A stretch of DNA of 64,000 nt, from contig NW_019211455.1 of assembly GCF_002443255.2 (NCBI RefSeq), forward strand, positions 33,197,778 to 33,261,777, read 5' to 3'. Below, in pieces: positions 1 to 13,200 of the stretch. The translations under genes and the position numbers were made by a program. Each line of letters starts with the position of its first letter. Positions within the stretch are counted from its first letter, which is position 1. This DNA comes from Varroa destructor (Eukaryota; Arthropoda; Arachnida; Mesostigmata; Varroidae). The notes beneath the pieces are model-generated. The model ran no database searches, was not told where the DNA came from, and worked only from the letters and a program-made list of their open reading frames with translations.

Positions 1-1480
1 GAACATAGGCGTTACTTAAAACGCTCGTTTTAGATTTTATCTAAATTGGCGGCTTTCTTGTTGCGTAGGCTTCTAAGAGTTGCATTGGTTTTCACACTGT
101 GAAGTCTTGTTGAAGCGTAGCACGTTATATTGAGATCCTTTCTTCCCACGCAGCGGTAAACAATGGTCCGACGCGTAATACCACATATATTAGCGCAAAC
201 ATCTCCGAGAAGTGACTTATGAGGGCCGGCAGCTATTCGAGAAAGCCACTGAATCGGCGCAGTGCGTTAGCATTCCGGTTAACATTCTGCACGGGCAATT
301 AAACGGATCTTCAGCCGTTTAGAATACTTTTGTGACACGTACATTTTTTCGGCTAATAGTCTTAAAAAAGAAGATCAAAGGGTAGAGCTTGGGCTAAATC
401 TCGGCCATAAGCCTAAGGGCTACCTGAGCTCTCCGGGTAAGGCTGCAAGCTAAATTGAACTATTATATTCGAAGGGGACAGAAAAGCCGATCTATAGATT
501 GGAAAATTTCAACCAGATGCTGCTTTTAAGTTTCGGTATTCACCACGTCAGGTGGATGCGTTCTAGAAGTTAGTCTACATCGCGGCGACGCCACGTGGCG
601 TCATACATTCCGTGCAGGTGCGACTTGGACAGTCTATCGCTGTCCCAGCGCCAAAGTCTGCCACCTCTGAGAGAGCACGATTTTCACCCTGGAACTTTAT
701 GCTATTCCTGGTTGCATTTGTTGCAATTAAATCGACAACCGAGCTTGCTGCATGTCTTAGGGAAATCGATGTCGAGGTTCACTAACCAAAGCCCGCGAGT
801 GTTTCTTGAAGAGCCGTTATGGAAGAGCCGTTATGCGTTTCAAGTTCCGCTGACCGTTGACGTCACTAGCAATGAGCAGAAAAACGCAGAACGAGAAGAT
901 AGCGCTTCCAGTCTACTATTGAACTTCTGCACCGGTCGATTTTGAATAAACCAGCCGAACATAAGCTACCATGAGGGGTAGTCGCTGGCTACGTATGGCA
1001 ATAATATTATTATCCATTAGGCACTGCATTAAATCGTCTATCCTATGGTTGTAGGTGACGGTAATGCCTCTACTAGAGTGGCCTGTTTTGATATTTTTCA
1101 TTGCCAGGCAATGCATAGAATAAAAACACAGTAAGTTAAAGGGACTAGCTGCCCAAGTCTTTATTAGTACGAGGATGTATGTCTATACTGTACAGGGCTT
1201 ACGGGGAGAGAGGTGGCGGAGTCGAAGCTCATTTAACGTTCCACTGTGTAATTCCTACCACCTCCTCAGAGTTCTGCTTCGCTGCAAGCTTCGTGATGGT
1301 CAGTTCAGTTCTGCGTACTAGATACTTTCTCTTATATTACGATATTGTGTTGTTGACCTGTATATATGAAATTTTTCACTATTACCAACAAAGGTGGATA
1401 CATAAAATGCTGTCGAATGATCAACTCTGTAGCAATGTGGGAGATCTATAAAGCAATAAGCGCGCTTTGTTGATGTCGCT
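1..1480. other. non-coding stretch
   Basis: No host gene is recognisable here. There is a perfect 14-bp direct tandem duplication (GAAGAGCCGTTATG) at 808-821 and 822-835. A 116-codon plus-strand frame at 595-945 has no motif I recognise and has the length expected by chance. The part next to 1481 (about 1400-1480, minus strand) may carry the frameshifted continuation of the Ty3/gypsy relic described below: the peptide AYCFIDLPH there could be a degraded YxDD box. That assignment is weak. Confidence 0.5.
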
Positions 1481-1861
1481 TTATAATCGCTTATACCGTA
1501 AGGTAAAATCCATTGGCGCAAGATCCAAAAAATGGAGAGCGAAACCACCCATTCGAAGTCCAGGGTCGCAATTTTGACAATGTCTGCCGTGTTTGGCCTC
1601 GCGTTGTTGTGGATGATCTAACGTCGTTCGTTGGGCCTTTCTTTTAGATAGCTTCATTGACTTGAAGTAACTGGGCCGCATAAACATACCGATTAACCGT
1701 TTGGCTCTTTCGGAGGGAATTCTTAGTGCATGAAGTTCCCGTAGCTCCACAAAGCGCAAAGAATTATCTTTTTTTAGATGAACACCTAGTGGAAATCTGG
1801 GCCTTGGCTTTTTCCCAGGGTCACCTGTTCCGATCTCTAGTTTATGCTGATGTACAAACAC
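1481..1861 (-). pseudogene. Ty3/gypsy-type reverse transcriptase relic
   Basis: This open frame of 126 codons reads as the N-terminal half of a Ty3/gypsy LTR-retrotransposon RT, the enzyme that copies element RNA into DNA. Visible landmarks, in family order, are KKDNSLRF (residues 30-37) followed by LRELHALRIP (40-49), matching the fingers motif KKDGSxRFCVDYRxLN; YFKSMKLS (65-72), matching FSxLDLxxGY; LDHPQQRE (81-88), where the family has an acidic segment before KTAF; and MGGFALHFLDLAP (104-116), matching MPFGLxNAP. The first catalytic Asp of the LDL motif is Lys here, and the part carrying YxDD is outside the frame, so it cannot be active. No protease, RNase H, integrase or LTR was recognised nearby. 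The order and spacing of four motifs make chance unlikely. Basis: residues seen in the sequence, family motifs from established knowledge. Confidence 0.72.
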
Positions 1862-4800
1862 TACTTCTCATCACTGGTAACAAATCTGGGTAAAAACAGA
1901 CCGCGCTAGGCGTGATAAAGGCGAAGTGCTTAGATGCGACGCCAAGTCCAAATTTCTTGTTGGATTTGGAGAGTTCACAAAATACCCAATCTGTAAGTTT
2001 TTGCGTAGACCCAACAACAGGAAAATAGACTTAAGGTAGGTAAGGATGTTGTATGATAGGTCGCAGCCCTTCCCTTCAGCCAGTTTTTGAGTTCTTTGTT
2101 TTTCCTTAAAAATCATGTCAGATGATTGTCGTCAAACACAGATGGTTGTCCAGGGTGGAGGCATCCTTCAGGTCCCGAATGCCGTTTTCAAATTTAGCAA
2201 TTTATTTTACATTTACATTTTAAACAGACCTTTTAGCGATCATGCCGTATATAAGGCAAATATCCCGGGCTGTTTTAGCGTTTTAGCCTGGACGAAACGC
2301 ATTGTACAAAGGGTTTCGAAACTGCACTTTTTCTACATGGAATATCCACCATTGAGAAATTCTGCTCTTTCTATATCTTTGAGGAACTGCATGCACAACA
2401 AAATATTGTTACAATAAGCTGATGAGACAGAGATCGCTTTCAAACAATATATCGGAATGAGCAACAAACAAGGGGAATGGAAGGGAATTTTAATTTCAGT
2501 CTACTATGTTACATACTGCTAACGCTGTATGGTATTATAACACAGCATTCGAAAAATGCTATTAGGATGCCTTTGTGGTACAGCTGAATCATCGCAATCA
2601 TTGGCGATTTTTCTGTCAGAAGTCTGCTAGTGCCTGGTAGTGATCCAGGACCTCGAACACAATTGGCCGACTGGAGATGTATGCCACAAACGCTCGAGTT
2701 ACCGTCACTGTGATCTGTTTGTTGTGAACACAAACGTTAAACGAAAACGGTCAATGAAGCTTCAGGTTAAGACATTTTTTCTCGGTGGTGAATTCCGTAA
2801 GCTGCTTCGTCTCCTTTACTAGCCATTTATGTCTACTAATAATAAACGTCTTACGCTTAAGTAGCCCTAGGTTTATCTAGATGTAAATATATCATTAGTG
2901 CCATTAGAAAGCAGTACTACATGTTAGTCCAAGATCAGCATATTTTAGGGTCGCTCCGATATGAGTGTTTGAAACAAGTGCCGGCAAATGGTTACCTCTA
3001 TCATCTCAGAGTAGATCTGGGTTGACGAACTTACATTCTGTACGTGAAAGAAACCAGGTGGTGGACCTTTAGCTGTATTTTTGAGAGGCTCTGTCGAAAA
3101 CGCCTAAGGTGCGGGAAGCTGCAAAGACGAATACAGAGAGAAATAAAAAGTTTCAAATAAAGTAAAAGCCATATTGAATCGCGTCAACAAACCGCAATTA
3201 TTAAGGCAGTACAAAAAAATACAGCATAATGGTACACTCGAGCATTGTTTTTAGATGGTCAGATTATAACAGTTTCATAGGTAGGTAATGGATCTAGAAA
3301 GTGCCGTGTTCGCCAGATGGGTGTCAGAAATGTCACACGCTTCTTCTAAGATGAATGAAACTCTTTTACCGTTTCATTAATTTAATCGACGTTTCGGTGA
3401 TTCCAAATCAGAGTTTTGGCCTTACCGCTAGTCATAATAGAATATTTTTAAACCGTTTCTTTTTGGAACTGAGATCTAGGGTTTGATGAACATCGGTTAT
3501 TTTTAAATTACTTCCAAGGAAAAGATGAATGCTTGCTTCCTTAATCGAGACAATGTTTCCCACACAGTCACAAATTTCCCAACCTGTTATCAGCAATGTC
3601 ATTTTTTCTATAGATACCAAGTTCAGGCGGCAAAATAAGTATCGTTGTGTGATAGTCTCATTAAGAGAACTGCTAAATTGGCAGAATTCACTGAGCTCTG
3701 TTATGTTCTATTGTGTTTCAAATTTTGAAATACTCTGTATAGTCTTGACGAGCAACAAACATCGCCGGAATCGTGCAACTTTATTATTATTATTGTAAAA
3801 CTTTCAGTTAATGCGGCGTTGTAAAAACTGATGCACCCCATCACAGCACTTGTTTTGTTTAATACAATGGAAGATGCATCTAATGTAAGACTTCAGCTAG
3901 CCTTTAACCCGTTTTATCGCACACTACCTAAGGGTGACACAACAAAGGACTTGTCCGCGTTAATGTTATTATGCCTCGTCCATATTTAGGCCGGCGCATT
4001 AACGATGAAGTCATTGTCGTATCATTAGACGTGTGTGATGACACCTGACTACGGGCTGTTTTTTAACGGGCAGTCTTTGGTCACATGACGGCATGCCATG
4101 CATGCTGGGCTCTACGATATCCACATTATATATTTACGTAATATTTATATGCAATGGGAAAGACAAAAAAGTTGCTTAAGTACCTAAGGCGAACGTACGA
4201 ATAATCGTGGATGGTGTGGTAGATATGTAAATAACAAGTTGCATCTGAAGAATTGCTCTTCAAAACAGCGCTCGCACAGCACCTGTGATAATACCGTGTT
4301 GCAATCATGTGTGTTAATTTATCAATTTCAAAGATTAGAAAATCGTAAAAATAATAACTTTTTGATAGCGGAAACTTTCTTATCTGTGGCCACAAACGGC
4401 AACTGACCACAGGCGTTACCATTCTTTCAAAGACATAATTTATTTATGCACAATAATTTTTCAATATAGTCCATCCAAAATGTTGGGATGGGGCTGAAAG
4501 TCGATAGCAGAAAATGACGGCGCTGCTATTAGAACACAGTCGTTGATTTTTATAGTTTGAACCCTCTCGGGAAAATTGTTGTACGGAAAATGTATTCGTT
4601 TTTATTGATAATATAAGACAAAAGGGAGAGGTCTCGTGTCCACTTCGATAAATGACAGAGGTGTATGATGTTTTTTTCATTTTGCTAAGTAAATTTAATA
4701 GAAATCGTTGTCTATGAATGCTAGCTTCACGACGCACTTCTCACAAAGGCTTCAAGTACAGTTATTGCAGCGAAAAGTCGCCTTTATATCGTTGCGTGGG

Positions 4801-5415
4801 GGCCACCCGGGAACGCCACGTTTTAGTCGAGGGGTGACAGTTAATTCGTTCGCTTCTTTCATTCAGGGTCTCTACAGGATATATTCGCTATTTTCTCCAT
4901 ATAGAGCTTTGACCGATTTGTATTATATACTACGTATATATACCAGCTGATACATAATAGCCAGCAACAAGTAGGTACGACACAATTTGTGAGAACGAAT
5001 AAATTTATATGGTGTAGGCTTCATCACGAAATTAAGTTGCAATTTTGGGTCTCAGTAATTTTAATAGGTTTTTATGCTAATGTTACTTCTTAATTCAGTT
5101 AACGCTTCTGACTCCACTCTCCCATCGTTGCCTGCTAGTTAATATAGATTTTTGTTGCACCCTAAAAAATAAACGCAGCACTACGTGATGACCTTATTTC
5201 ATAGGGTACGAACTCTCAATTTTCTCTTATCGAAAACAAGCATTTCGAATTATTGTTAATGTGTGCTTTGACGTTCGATCATAACCGCCGAATGTTCCCA
5301 AAAAGGTATTTGCACGCAAGTATCGCTATACAGTTGCAAGAGACAGAGTTTGTGCTTGTGGCGCTTCTTCAAGCTGTGGTTCACTGAGAATTTCTATTCG
5401 TGTTTCGTTCTGCAG
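1862..5415. other. non-coding stretch, no recognised gene
   Basis: AT-rich DNA with only short open frames on both strands, none with a motif I know. Nothing resembling an LTR could be paired with the gypsy relic next to it. The last 25 bases or so (about 5391-5415) are pyrimidine-rich and end in CAG, and form the candidate splice acceptor of the exon that follows. Confidence 0.5.
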
Positions 5416-5724
5416 ACTTCTCTTGTCGACTGAGGATGGGCTCCCCTCTCGTTGGAGGCGCAACTGTAGGCATAGCCCCAATGGGTGTTTCCCTGCAGCT
5501 TGGTTCAGCAGCGTCCGCATTTCACGCCACGTCCAGTTCACCCCCAGAAGGGGGATGTTCCTCTGCTTCACCGCAGCATTCGTCCGGCAACCTGCCAACA
5601 GTCCTCATCACGGCAGCCAACGTTGAGCCGTTTCGTCTAAAGGCACACGCCATCCAACATGCATCTGCTTTCTTCGCTACTGCACCAGCTGCTTCGGCCA
5701 ATGGTGCATTAGCAAATCTTCAAG
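5416..5724 (+). CDS. candidate internal exon of an unknown Ala/Ser-rich protein
   Basis: This block of about 309 bases is clearly richer in G+C than its surroundings. It is preceded by a pyrimidine-rich tract ending in CAG at 5413-5415 and followed by CAAG|GTTTGT at 5721-5730, so it has both splice signals in the right orientation. Between them one frame is fully open. It encodes an Ala/Ser/Gly-rich, low-complexity peptide that includes GGATVGIAPMG, an ATSSSPPEGG stretch, and a tail FFATAPAASANGALANLQ. The exon length is a multiple of three and both ends fall after the first codon base (phase 1-1), so it could be skipped or included without changing frame. Such compositions are common in linkers of transcription factors and RNA-binding proteins, but I recognise no domain and assign no function. 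Overlapping open frames on the other strand are best explained by high G+C. Alternative: a chance GC-rich island. Confidence 0.42.
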
Positions 5725-6936
5725 GTTTGTCTGTCAAAAACTATTCAGGCTTGTATTTATTTATTAATTGGAACTGATTTTCTAATGAAGTAGCAAATTT
5801 TAGTTTTATTAGTTTTAAGTGCTTTGAAATAGGTTTTTTTATATAAAAAGGTAGCCCATTGCATTGTCCAGGTCACTTTTGACTGGTATTTCGGTTTGAA
5901 GTATTGGAATAAATGTCTAGTAATGATTAAAAAAAATAATAAAAATGGTACATAAGTAGTGTCTTCGAGTCTTACTAACACAACCTATTCAATCGATCGT
6001 ATGATCGGTCTCAGTGTAACCTTAAAATTAACAACCCTGGATCGCGTAGTAAGTGGCATTGTTTGATCGAGTCGGTTAATAACATCAAGTATCGTCCCAT
6101 GTAGTATTATTTAAGATTAGAGCGAATATTGTTAAATTAAAAAGTTCCTTTACACTCTTGGCAAAAGTGTAACTTTACCTTATGGGATTTATACTCATGG
6201 CTCGCTTTTTGTGTTGGGTATTTAGGTGCTAAAAAGCTAAACAAAGTTTACGTGTCGTTTAACGGACGAAACAAACTTCTAAGTGAAAACTACATTTGCA
6301 TGATGGAGTCGTGGGCACATCAGGAGCTATTCTACAGCAACGGTACAACTGTCAGGCTGTTGCAACGAACGGCGACGGCGAGGGAGTCAGATGGGGACTG
6401 GTTGCTTCAGAGAAGATCGTTGCTCGGGAGCTGAATGATGACGGGAAAGTGGAACAGGGTATGCGTAACCGGGTCACTGAACGCATATCTACGGGTCGCT
6501 GAACTCCCTAAAGAGGGGCAAAGTTAGATCAACGACCTAGGTAAACCAGGTGTGAAGCAGGGCAAGAAAAATCGTAAGAAATAAAGCCCTGACAGCATCT
6601 GATGCCGTGGCAGGTTGATCCTATGTAACGATGAACAGTCGATAACAACAACGAGCAACCGTGTACAAGGAATTTACCACTGATGGCGATGGGTAAAAAT
6701 ATCATCACCTCTCGAACTGCTTGCGCTAAACGTACTAACGGTAAAACAACCATCACTTGCGGTCATTGCCACAACCAGCTCGCTTATTATGATGATCCGA
6801 ACCACACCGATAATGACGACAGATCGAATCACATCAGCTCCTAGATAGCCAAAGAAAGACGTACATATATAGCTCACTTGCAGCTGTGCCCGTTGCGTTA
6901 AGTCCTCTGCCAACAAGCGAGCACAGATAGGCCAGG
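5725..6936. other. non-coding stretch with a GC-richer patch at about 6290-6500
   Basis: If the preceding exon is real, this is the start of the next intron. A GC-richer patch at about 6290-6500 keeps two overlapping plus-strand frames open (6252-6434 and 6296-6502), one reading GTSGAILQQRYNCQ. No good splice acceptor or known domain supports it as an exon. Confidence 0.35.
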
Positions 6937-7035
6937 CCGACCGACCGACCGACCGACCGACAGACCGACCGACAGACCGACCGACAGACCGACCGACCGA
7001 CCGACCGACCGACCGACCGACCGACCGACCGACCG
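6937..7035. repeat. (CCGA/GACC)n tetranucleotide microsatellite
   Basis: About 99 bases of the repeat CCGA, with three interruptions in which CCGA becomes CAGA. Open frames running through it on the minus strand encode only the periodic peptide SVGR repeated and are artefacts of the repeat. A short complementary (CGGT)n run lies about 210 bases downstream. Confidence 0.95.
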
Positions 7036-7243
7036 TACAAGCACGTACTAATTTCACCCCTCTTCGCATCATCGCATTCAACGCCACAGTTACACATAGT
7101 GTCTATCTGTTTGTCGATAGACGACAACGTTAAAGATGCTGGCGGTGGTAATGACAAACTTTGTGTAAGAGATCCATTGAACCCACAGCAAGGGGCTGGT
7201 TGGACGATTGTGAAACTGTAAAAGCTCATGCTAATTTAGGACG

Positions 7244-7262
7244 ATCGGTCGGTCGGTCGGTC
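7244..7262. repeat. (GGTC)n short tetranucleotide run
   Basis: GATCGGTCGGTCGGTCGGTC. This is the reverse complement of the larger (GACC)n array at 6937-7035, so single strands of this region could pair into a hairpin with a loop of about 210 bases. Confidence 0.85.
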
Positions 7263-10200
7263 GCATGACGTTACATGCATTTCATTTAGTATACACAAAG
7301 AGAGCTAATATGCAAAAAAGTATCTACGCTATTTGACGGCATTGACTTATGTGTGCAATTGACTGTGCACCATATACTGCGTGTACGCATCATAGGCGGC
7401 TTGTCACCAAACGGATTTTACTATGGTGAGGTATCATTATATTCTCTTCTATAAAGTCAACTAGAACGACTTCGATCCATCTTCGAGAGATGATCAAGCA
7501 ACAGACCTGCTCGCGTTTCCATGAAGTCCAGGATTTTAATAAACACAAAAACCAGATGTTGATTCTGTTCAAGCTATACGCTTTAGTAGTAGAGAACGCA
7601 ATTACAGGGCGTTACATTCTGTAATTTGGCTTTCTGCTAAAAAGTAGGAAAAGGCTATCGATTTGAGGGAATTATGAGTTTTTCCCCTGCTCACACTCAA
7701 CAAAGCACCGCTTTCTAACTTTCAACCGATGCGCTTTAAATCACTTTCAGATGTGAGACATGATTGCTTCCCAGATGTGCAATCAGCTTCTCCGTTTTTG
7801 TCCGTGACATTATCATTAAAATAGTTCGCTATCGTTATATTAATATTTTATATATCTAGACTGTGCGAAGCTGATAGCGGGTTATTATTAATTATATATC
7901 ATCCGACAACATTTTAGATTTTGTAAAGGAAATAAGCGAATAGCAATAGCCTTTTGTGCGGACGTCATATGACTTTACAAAACAATCTTTTTTTTTTCTT
8001 GAAGTAGAGGAACTTCCTTCTATTTGTATACTAGTGTTGCAGCCGTTAACTCAAGTCTCGGTAAATTACTTAATCCCCATAGTGGATGTTTTATGTATAC
8101 GTTAAAATGTATGCATATATGCATGCTCCCATCCGCCTAGAGTTTCTAATTTCAACGAATAGAAAACGTAATCGTCTAGCGGGTGTATAAGATAAGAGGG
8201 AATATAAGACCAGATACTGGTATGGTCTGATGCTGCAGCACCGCTATGGACAACAGCCTGTTAGAAGACCAATACCTTGCGTAGATTCCTGGTCGTCGAC
8301 ACAAGCCACCAAATTACTACAGATGTTTTATTCGAAGGACGAATTTATTAACGGAAGTTGGCGACATCTGAACTGCATCTGCGGGGGAGGCAGGGGCCTG
8401 GTCAGAAAAGAAAATACAATAATCGTTGTTCTCTGAAATGCGTACAGCAGACCATCGTGGAGTCAGTTCATTTGTCACTGTTAGACCCATGGCAGGCGCT
8501 CACTGTGTTGACGCGTTGCTCTGCCTCCAAACCGCGTGGTCTAATTGAACGGGGGATGATACCCTTTTTGTTAGGATAGAAGTAAAGATCCTCAGATCGA
8601 TTTCAGATAGATTTGCTTCTCAGTGATTGTTTTGTAATCTTTTTTTAAATAGTACTTTTTTTCGACACCAATTCAGATTGAAGATAATCAAGTTAGGTAA
8701 AACAATCAACTTTAGATAAAATAATGCGATCTCCAATTCTCAGAACAGCCTTGCATGTTGAAAGACGAAATTCGTAGATCCATTTTACTTGATGGAACCT
8801 ACACTAAATATTATTCGTTCTACACACGCGTATAAAGTCTTATAAATCAACATAAAATGATTGTCTGTCGATATAAGTTAGTGATAAATATATTATTATA
8901 CAGGCTGCACGATCGGGACATTCTTCATGATTGCTATTCCGAGTTTTCTTGAGCAAGGATAATTTCGAAAATTAACTCACTCAAATACGAACTCAGACGG
9001 ACACACACTAACAGCGAACGGGACCCTTCTCCCTTTCAGTACTTAAGCTGGTTTATTCTGTGGAGGGACAAATGTCCATGGGGTGATTCCTAGAATAACA
9101 CGCTCGCAACGCTATTAAAAATGAAGCATACGGTTTATTTGTTCCAGTATTTTGGGTATTGCGCATTTAGTTTTTCCTGCAGCTAGGCACATCAGTCAGA
9201 ACTATATGAACTCCAGACATAGACTTTGAGAGGTGCTCTTCTGCTGATGATGGTGACCAAGCCTATTAGGTTGGCTTTGCAATTCCTGAAGCAGTTTAGA
9301 AAGAACCTTCTTACTGGACCTTCTTCATTTAAGTTAAAGAGAATCCAATATTTCAAATGTGCACACTTTCTCTTAATAGATAAATTAAAGGTACAAACAT
9401 TATCAGTCAAGCTGAGCATACACACAGGGTTAGGAAGGAAGCTGAAGAGCAAAGTTCTATGCAGCAATAAGGACATCGATCCATGCATCACAGGCCGGCT
9501 TCGCAATGTACATGTCGATTGCTATATACACTGTGTACATGCACAGCACATTTTAGGTACCTGGTTTGTCACAACAAACCTAATAGAGGTTACACAAGGG
9601 GCAGTTCTAATTAATTACGTAATCTAGCTACGTAGTTATTGGCAGCAAATAAAAAAATCTCAATTTTTGGCAATACGTAGCTTAAAAAATGATCCCATAC
9701 AATAGTACGCAGTCACGTCATCTCTACGCAACCTTAGAGGGCTTCAAGCCGGTACCTCGTACTAATGCCAGCTTATTAGTCATGCCAGTTATGCGCGGCA
9801 GTAATCCTCATCCGCTATGCATCCTGTGCAAGAACACCGATGTGACTAGAGGATAAGGAGTGGATTTGCATGTTTAATGCTGAAGTCACATCGCAATAGG
9901 TAAATGGGTAAAGTGCGAAAGCTTCACGCCCAATTACAGTTCTGGCAAAAAAAATTACGGTGTTTCATTCTAAAAGCAAGCCGATTTTTCCTTTAACAAA
10001 AAAAACGTTCGTTTTACACGGATTTTAACAGCGAGCTTGTTTCCCGCTGTATTCCTCGTCATCCTCTGTGATTTCTTGTCTTCCCTCAACCAACTTATTT
10101 TGTTTGGTCAGATGCTCAGCGGTTCTAGTGCTAAAAAAACTTTCTTGGTTCTTGGGAAGGCCTCTTTGTTGTTAGATGTCCTTTAATCAATTTCGCTTGC

Positions 10201-13200
10201 TGATAGTCGAAAAAAAGAGAAAAAATAGTGATCCGTCGACAGGATGTCTAGAGAAGGTAACCTTCCGTTTAAGCCCTCTTGGAATGGCTTCGATGATTTT
10301 TGCTTGTAGAGAAGGATGCATTTGCCTTGTCTAGCGCGCACCTTCTATACAACAGCTTCGTTTACCATGTTATAGGACACATACAGGGTCTTGTCAATTG
10401 TCTTGTTTTTTAAGAGGCGTTTCCAATATATAAGACACTTTATAACTCGCTAAACACAAATCATGGTCTTTTTCAGAAACCTAGTTTCACTGTAGGCTTA
10501 CGTGTACATTCTGAAGTTATACATATCAATGCACTTGCATCTATTCAAGTTTTTCATCTTCTTTAGGTTTCAGCTACTGTTAAAGATGCAGGACGATTCA
10601 GGCACTCTATTTCTAGTGAAGGTATAGTATTTTGAAAGGTGCCATCGCCAACGTTGCGTCCAAGACAAGAAATCATCATTTAGGTTATTCTAGAATACTT
10701 AAGGGTTGTTTCAACCTCCGTATTTATTGTAACGTCTAAGCTTTAATTTTGAAAAGAAAATTTGTCGCTACCAGAAATTATTTTCTATCGGCAACAATAA
10801 CTCTTTACTTACTAGTTTGCAAGAAAATGAAGATCTAAATGAAGAGAGGAAAACGATCTACCGATAAGCTTGTTTTCGACTCATTCGAGGGCTGGGAGGT
10901 GTGTATCATCCATAAAATGTAAACTGATTGATGAATTATCTGTAATTTTGATTTATGGCGAAAATGGTATTCAGGCAAGCTATGATATATAGGCAAGCTA
11001 GGCTCGGACCCGTATAACTAATGCTTGGTGATAACTTTGGGTAGCAATTTAATGCAATTAATTACCGTTTTCATAAGGTTCTAACGATGACCCACAAAAG
11101 GAACCCGGTGTAACAAATAAGTTGTTCTAGAAGAGCTCTACCTGCTTTTTGTTTGCTTTATAAAATTACGCAACTCATCGACTTCTACGTATACACGCGA
11201 ACGGCTTTAAAGAAGCTCTCACTTAAGCGAAAATTGAGATTGGGCGATGGGCGAGCCGTAGCAAAGGCCGGCAATTTTGAATGTATCCTAAGCTGATAGT
11301 CGCGTAATCGTTTTAAACTACTGAATATTCTGTCAGAGTCTTAAATGTTTATACCTAAATAGTTAGTCGTTTGCTAAACCAGGGAAATGCAAGAATTCAT
11401 TGAGCTATTGCTTTTCTTCACATGCGAGGCATCTCTAGACGAAAAATGACTTGAAGCTCCTTGAACCACTGCTGACTCTTGACTGCTGCTTCCTATACAC
11501 TGAAATACCCTGGATCTGAGCCGTGAGATATTACTACGAGACACGGCCAGGCGAGGATTGACGGCACAACCGGGTCCTTTTCAGTCCTTTGCCGAAAGTA
11601 TTAGCCTTCGATGTGTAGTACTCTATGTCACTTTTCTTTGCATCAGTTGTTGGCTATATGGTTTATTGCATAAATAAAAACTGATGCTCGTGCACCTTAT
11701 GGGCGAAGAGACGTGAGAGGCGTGTTATTTGTTGCGATTCTTACAGACGCCGCTACTACAGCGTAATTGTTGTTTCAGACGTAAGAGTTCGTACTCATTG
11801 TACAAGGTTACGACTGCTACCACTGCCGTAACAGGTAGCAAACTAAAAAAATCTTTGTATGAAATGACGGTGACTTGGTTATAAGGAAGTCTAGCTGACA
11901 ACCGATTGCTTATGGTAATCAGTATTGAACATTTTAGCGGAATCAAGTTTTAAATTGTTAACAGGTTTAACGCGGCTTGATCGAGCCATAAGATTTTTTC
12001 AGTTTAAAAAAAGCATTCGTGGATGTTGATGCTGTTACTGAAGATATTTACAGGTTAAGGATAGCTTTGTACAGTTGCTATGCGGCTGATCCTGATACAG
12101 ACTTACTTATTACAGACCGGAACAATGGGACATTTACCATAATTGTTCTAGTATGTAATATCTATATCAGTGACTGGTTTATCGTGACGGTTCAAGTGTT
12201 AGAGATAGTGCTTTTAAGAAAGCTATTTTTGCCAATTTGCGAGTATCAAATGAATTCTTGTTCGAAGTAACATAACCCCTGAGAAAATTGGCTCTAAAAA
12301 CAGAAGCCGTATTAGAGGAATATCTCTCGATTTTGTCCCAGCAAGGCTACATTCGCTCACTTACCATTAGTTTCTACCATTAGTTTCAAAACTTAATAAA
12401 ATGTTCACCACTAATTAACAAATCACTTATATATTCTGATCACAAAGCGGCAAGGCATGCGTTTTTACAAATGTCATTAAACTCAAATCTGTGCCTTGTC
12501 AACTAGATAACTTTGTTATCGCCCGAGAATGAATTGTTGGTATAATCCCGATTCTGATGAAATAGCATGTTAAGCATTTTATACGCAACGGCTAGAATTG
12601 GGTTAGGATTGGGCATTGAGGTTGGGTAGGAAGTCGTTGATTGTATATACCTCGACTCTAGTAAAGCATGCTACAGGACTGATCACTCACACTTCTAAAG
12701 AAACCCAAGAAGTGTTTCTGGTTTGCATTCCCACACTCAATCTCCTTACCGATAACTTTTTTATAAAATTAAAGGTAGGATTCGCCTTTTTAAGATATCA
12801 AAGCAACCGTAATCACACATGCTTGCATCTGAAACATTAGGGAATAAAAACGATTGCTCGGTTTTGTCGTCTTCAATCCAAATCGTGATTGAGATGCGGC
12901 AATGAGCTTGTCATACAAGTAATCGCACGGCACGGGACGCTCCTATGATTCTCCTTAACAATTTCAAATATCTGGCATCATTGACTGTTCCATTTTAGCA
13001 AAGCACCTCGTAAGAACAAATTCCCCTGATGTTTATTGCAAGAATGTTTAACAAACTATTCCCGGATCTATTCGATACTTCCACGCAGTAGCTTTAACCT
13101 CTGTTCGACGACATTTCTGCTCTGGCGGAGGCATGGACTGCGCGATGCTTTTCTTGCGACCACGATATGCTCTAGACGGTTTTTTTTACCAGAGAAGTTA

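Noticed and set aside
6674..7229. Open frames of 131-137 codons on the minus strand with repeated SVGR
   Set aside because: They run through the (GACC)n microsatellite; the repeat has no stop in any frame, so the open length is an artefact.
9250..9275. TTAGGTTGGC, resembling the end of some mariner terminal repeats
   Set aside because: Only ten bases, no inverted partner and no transposase sequence nearby.
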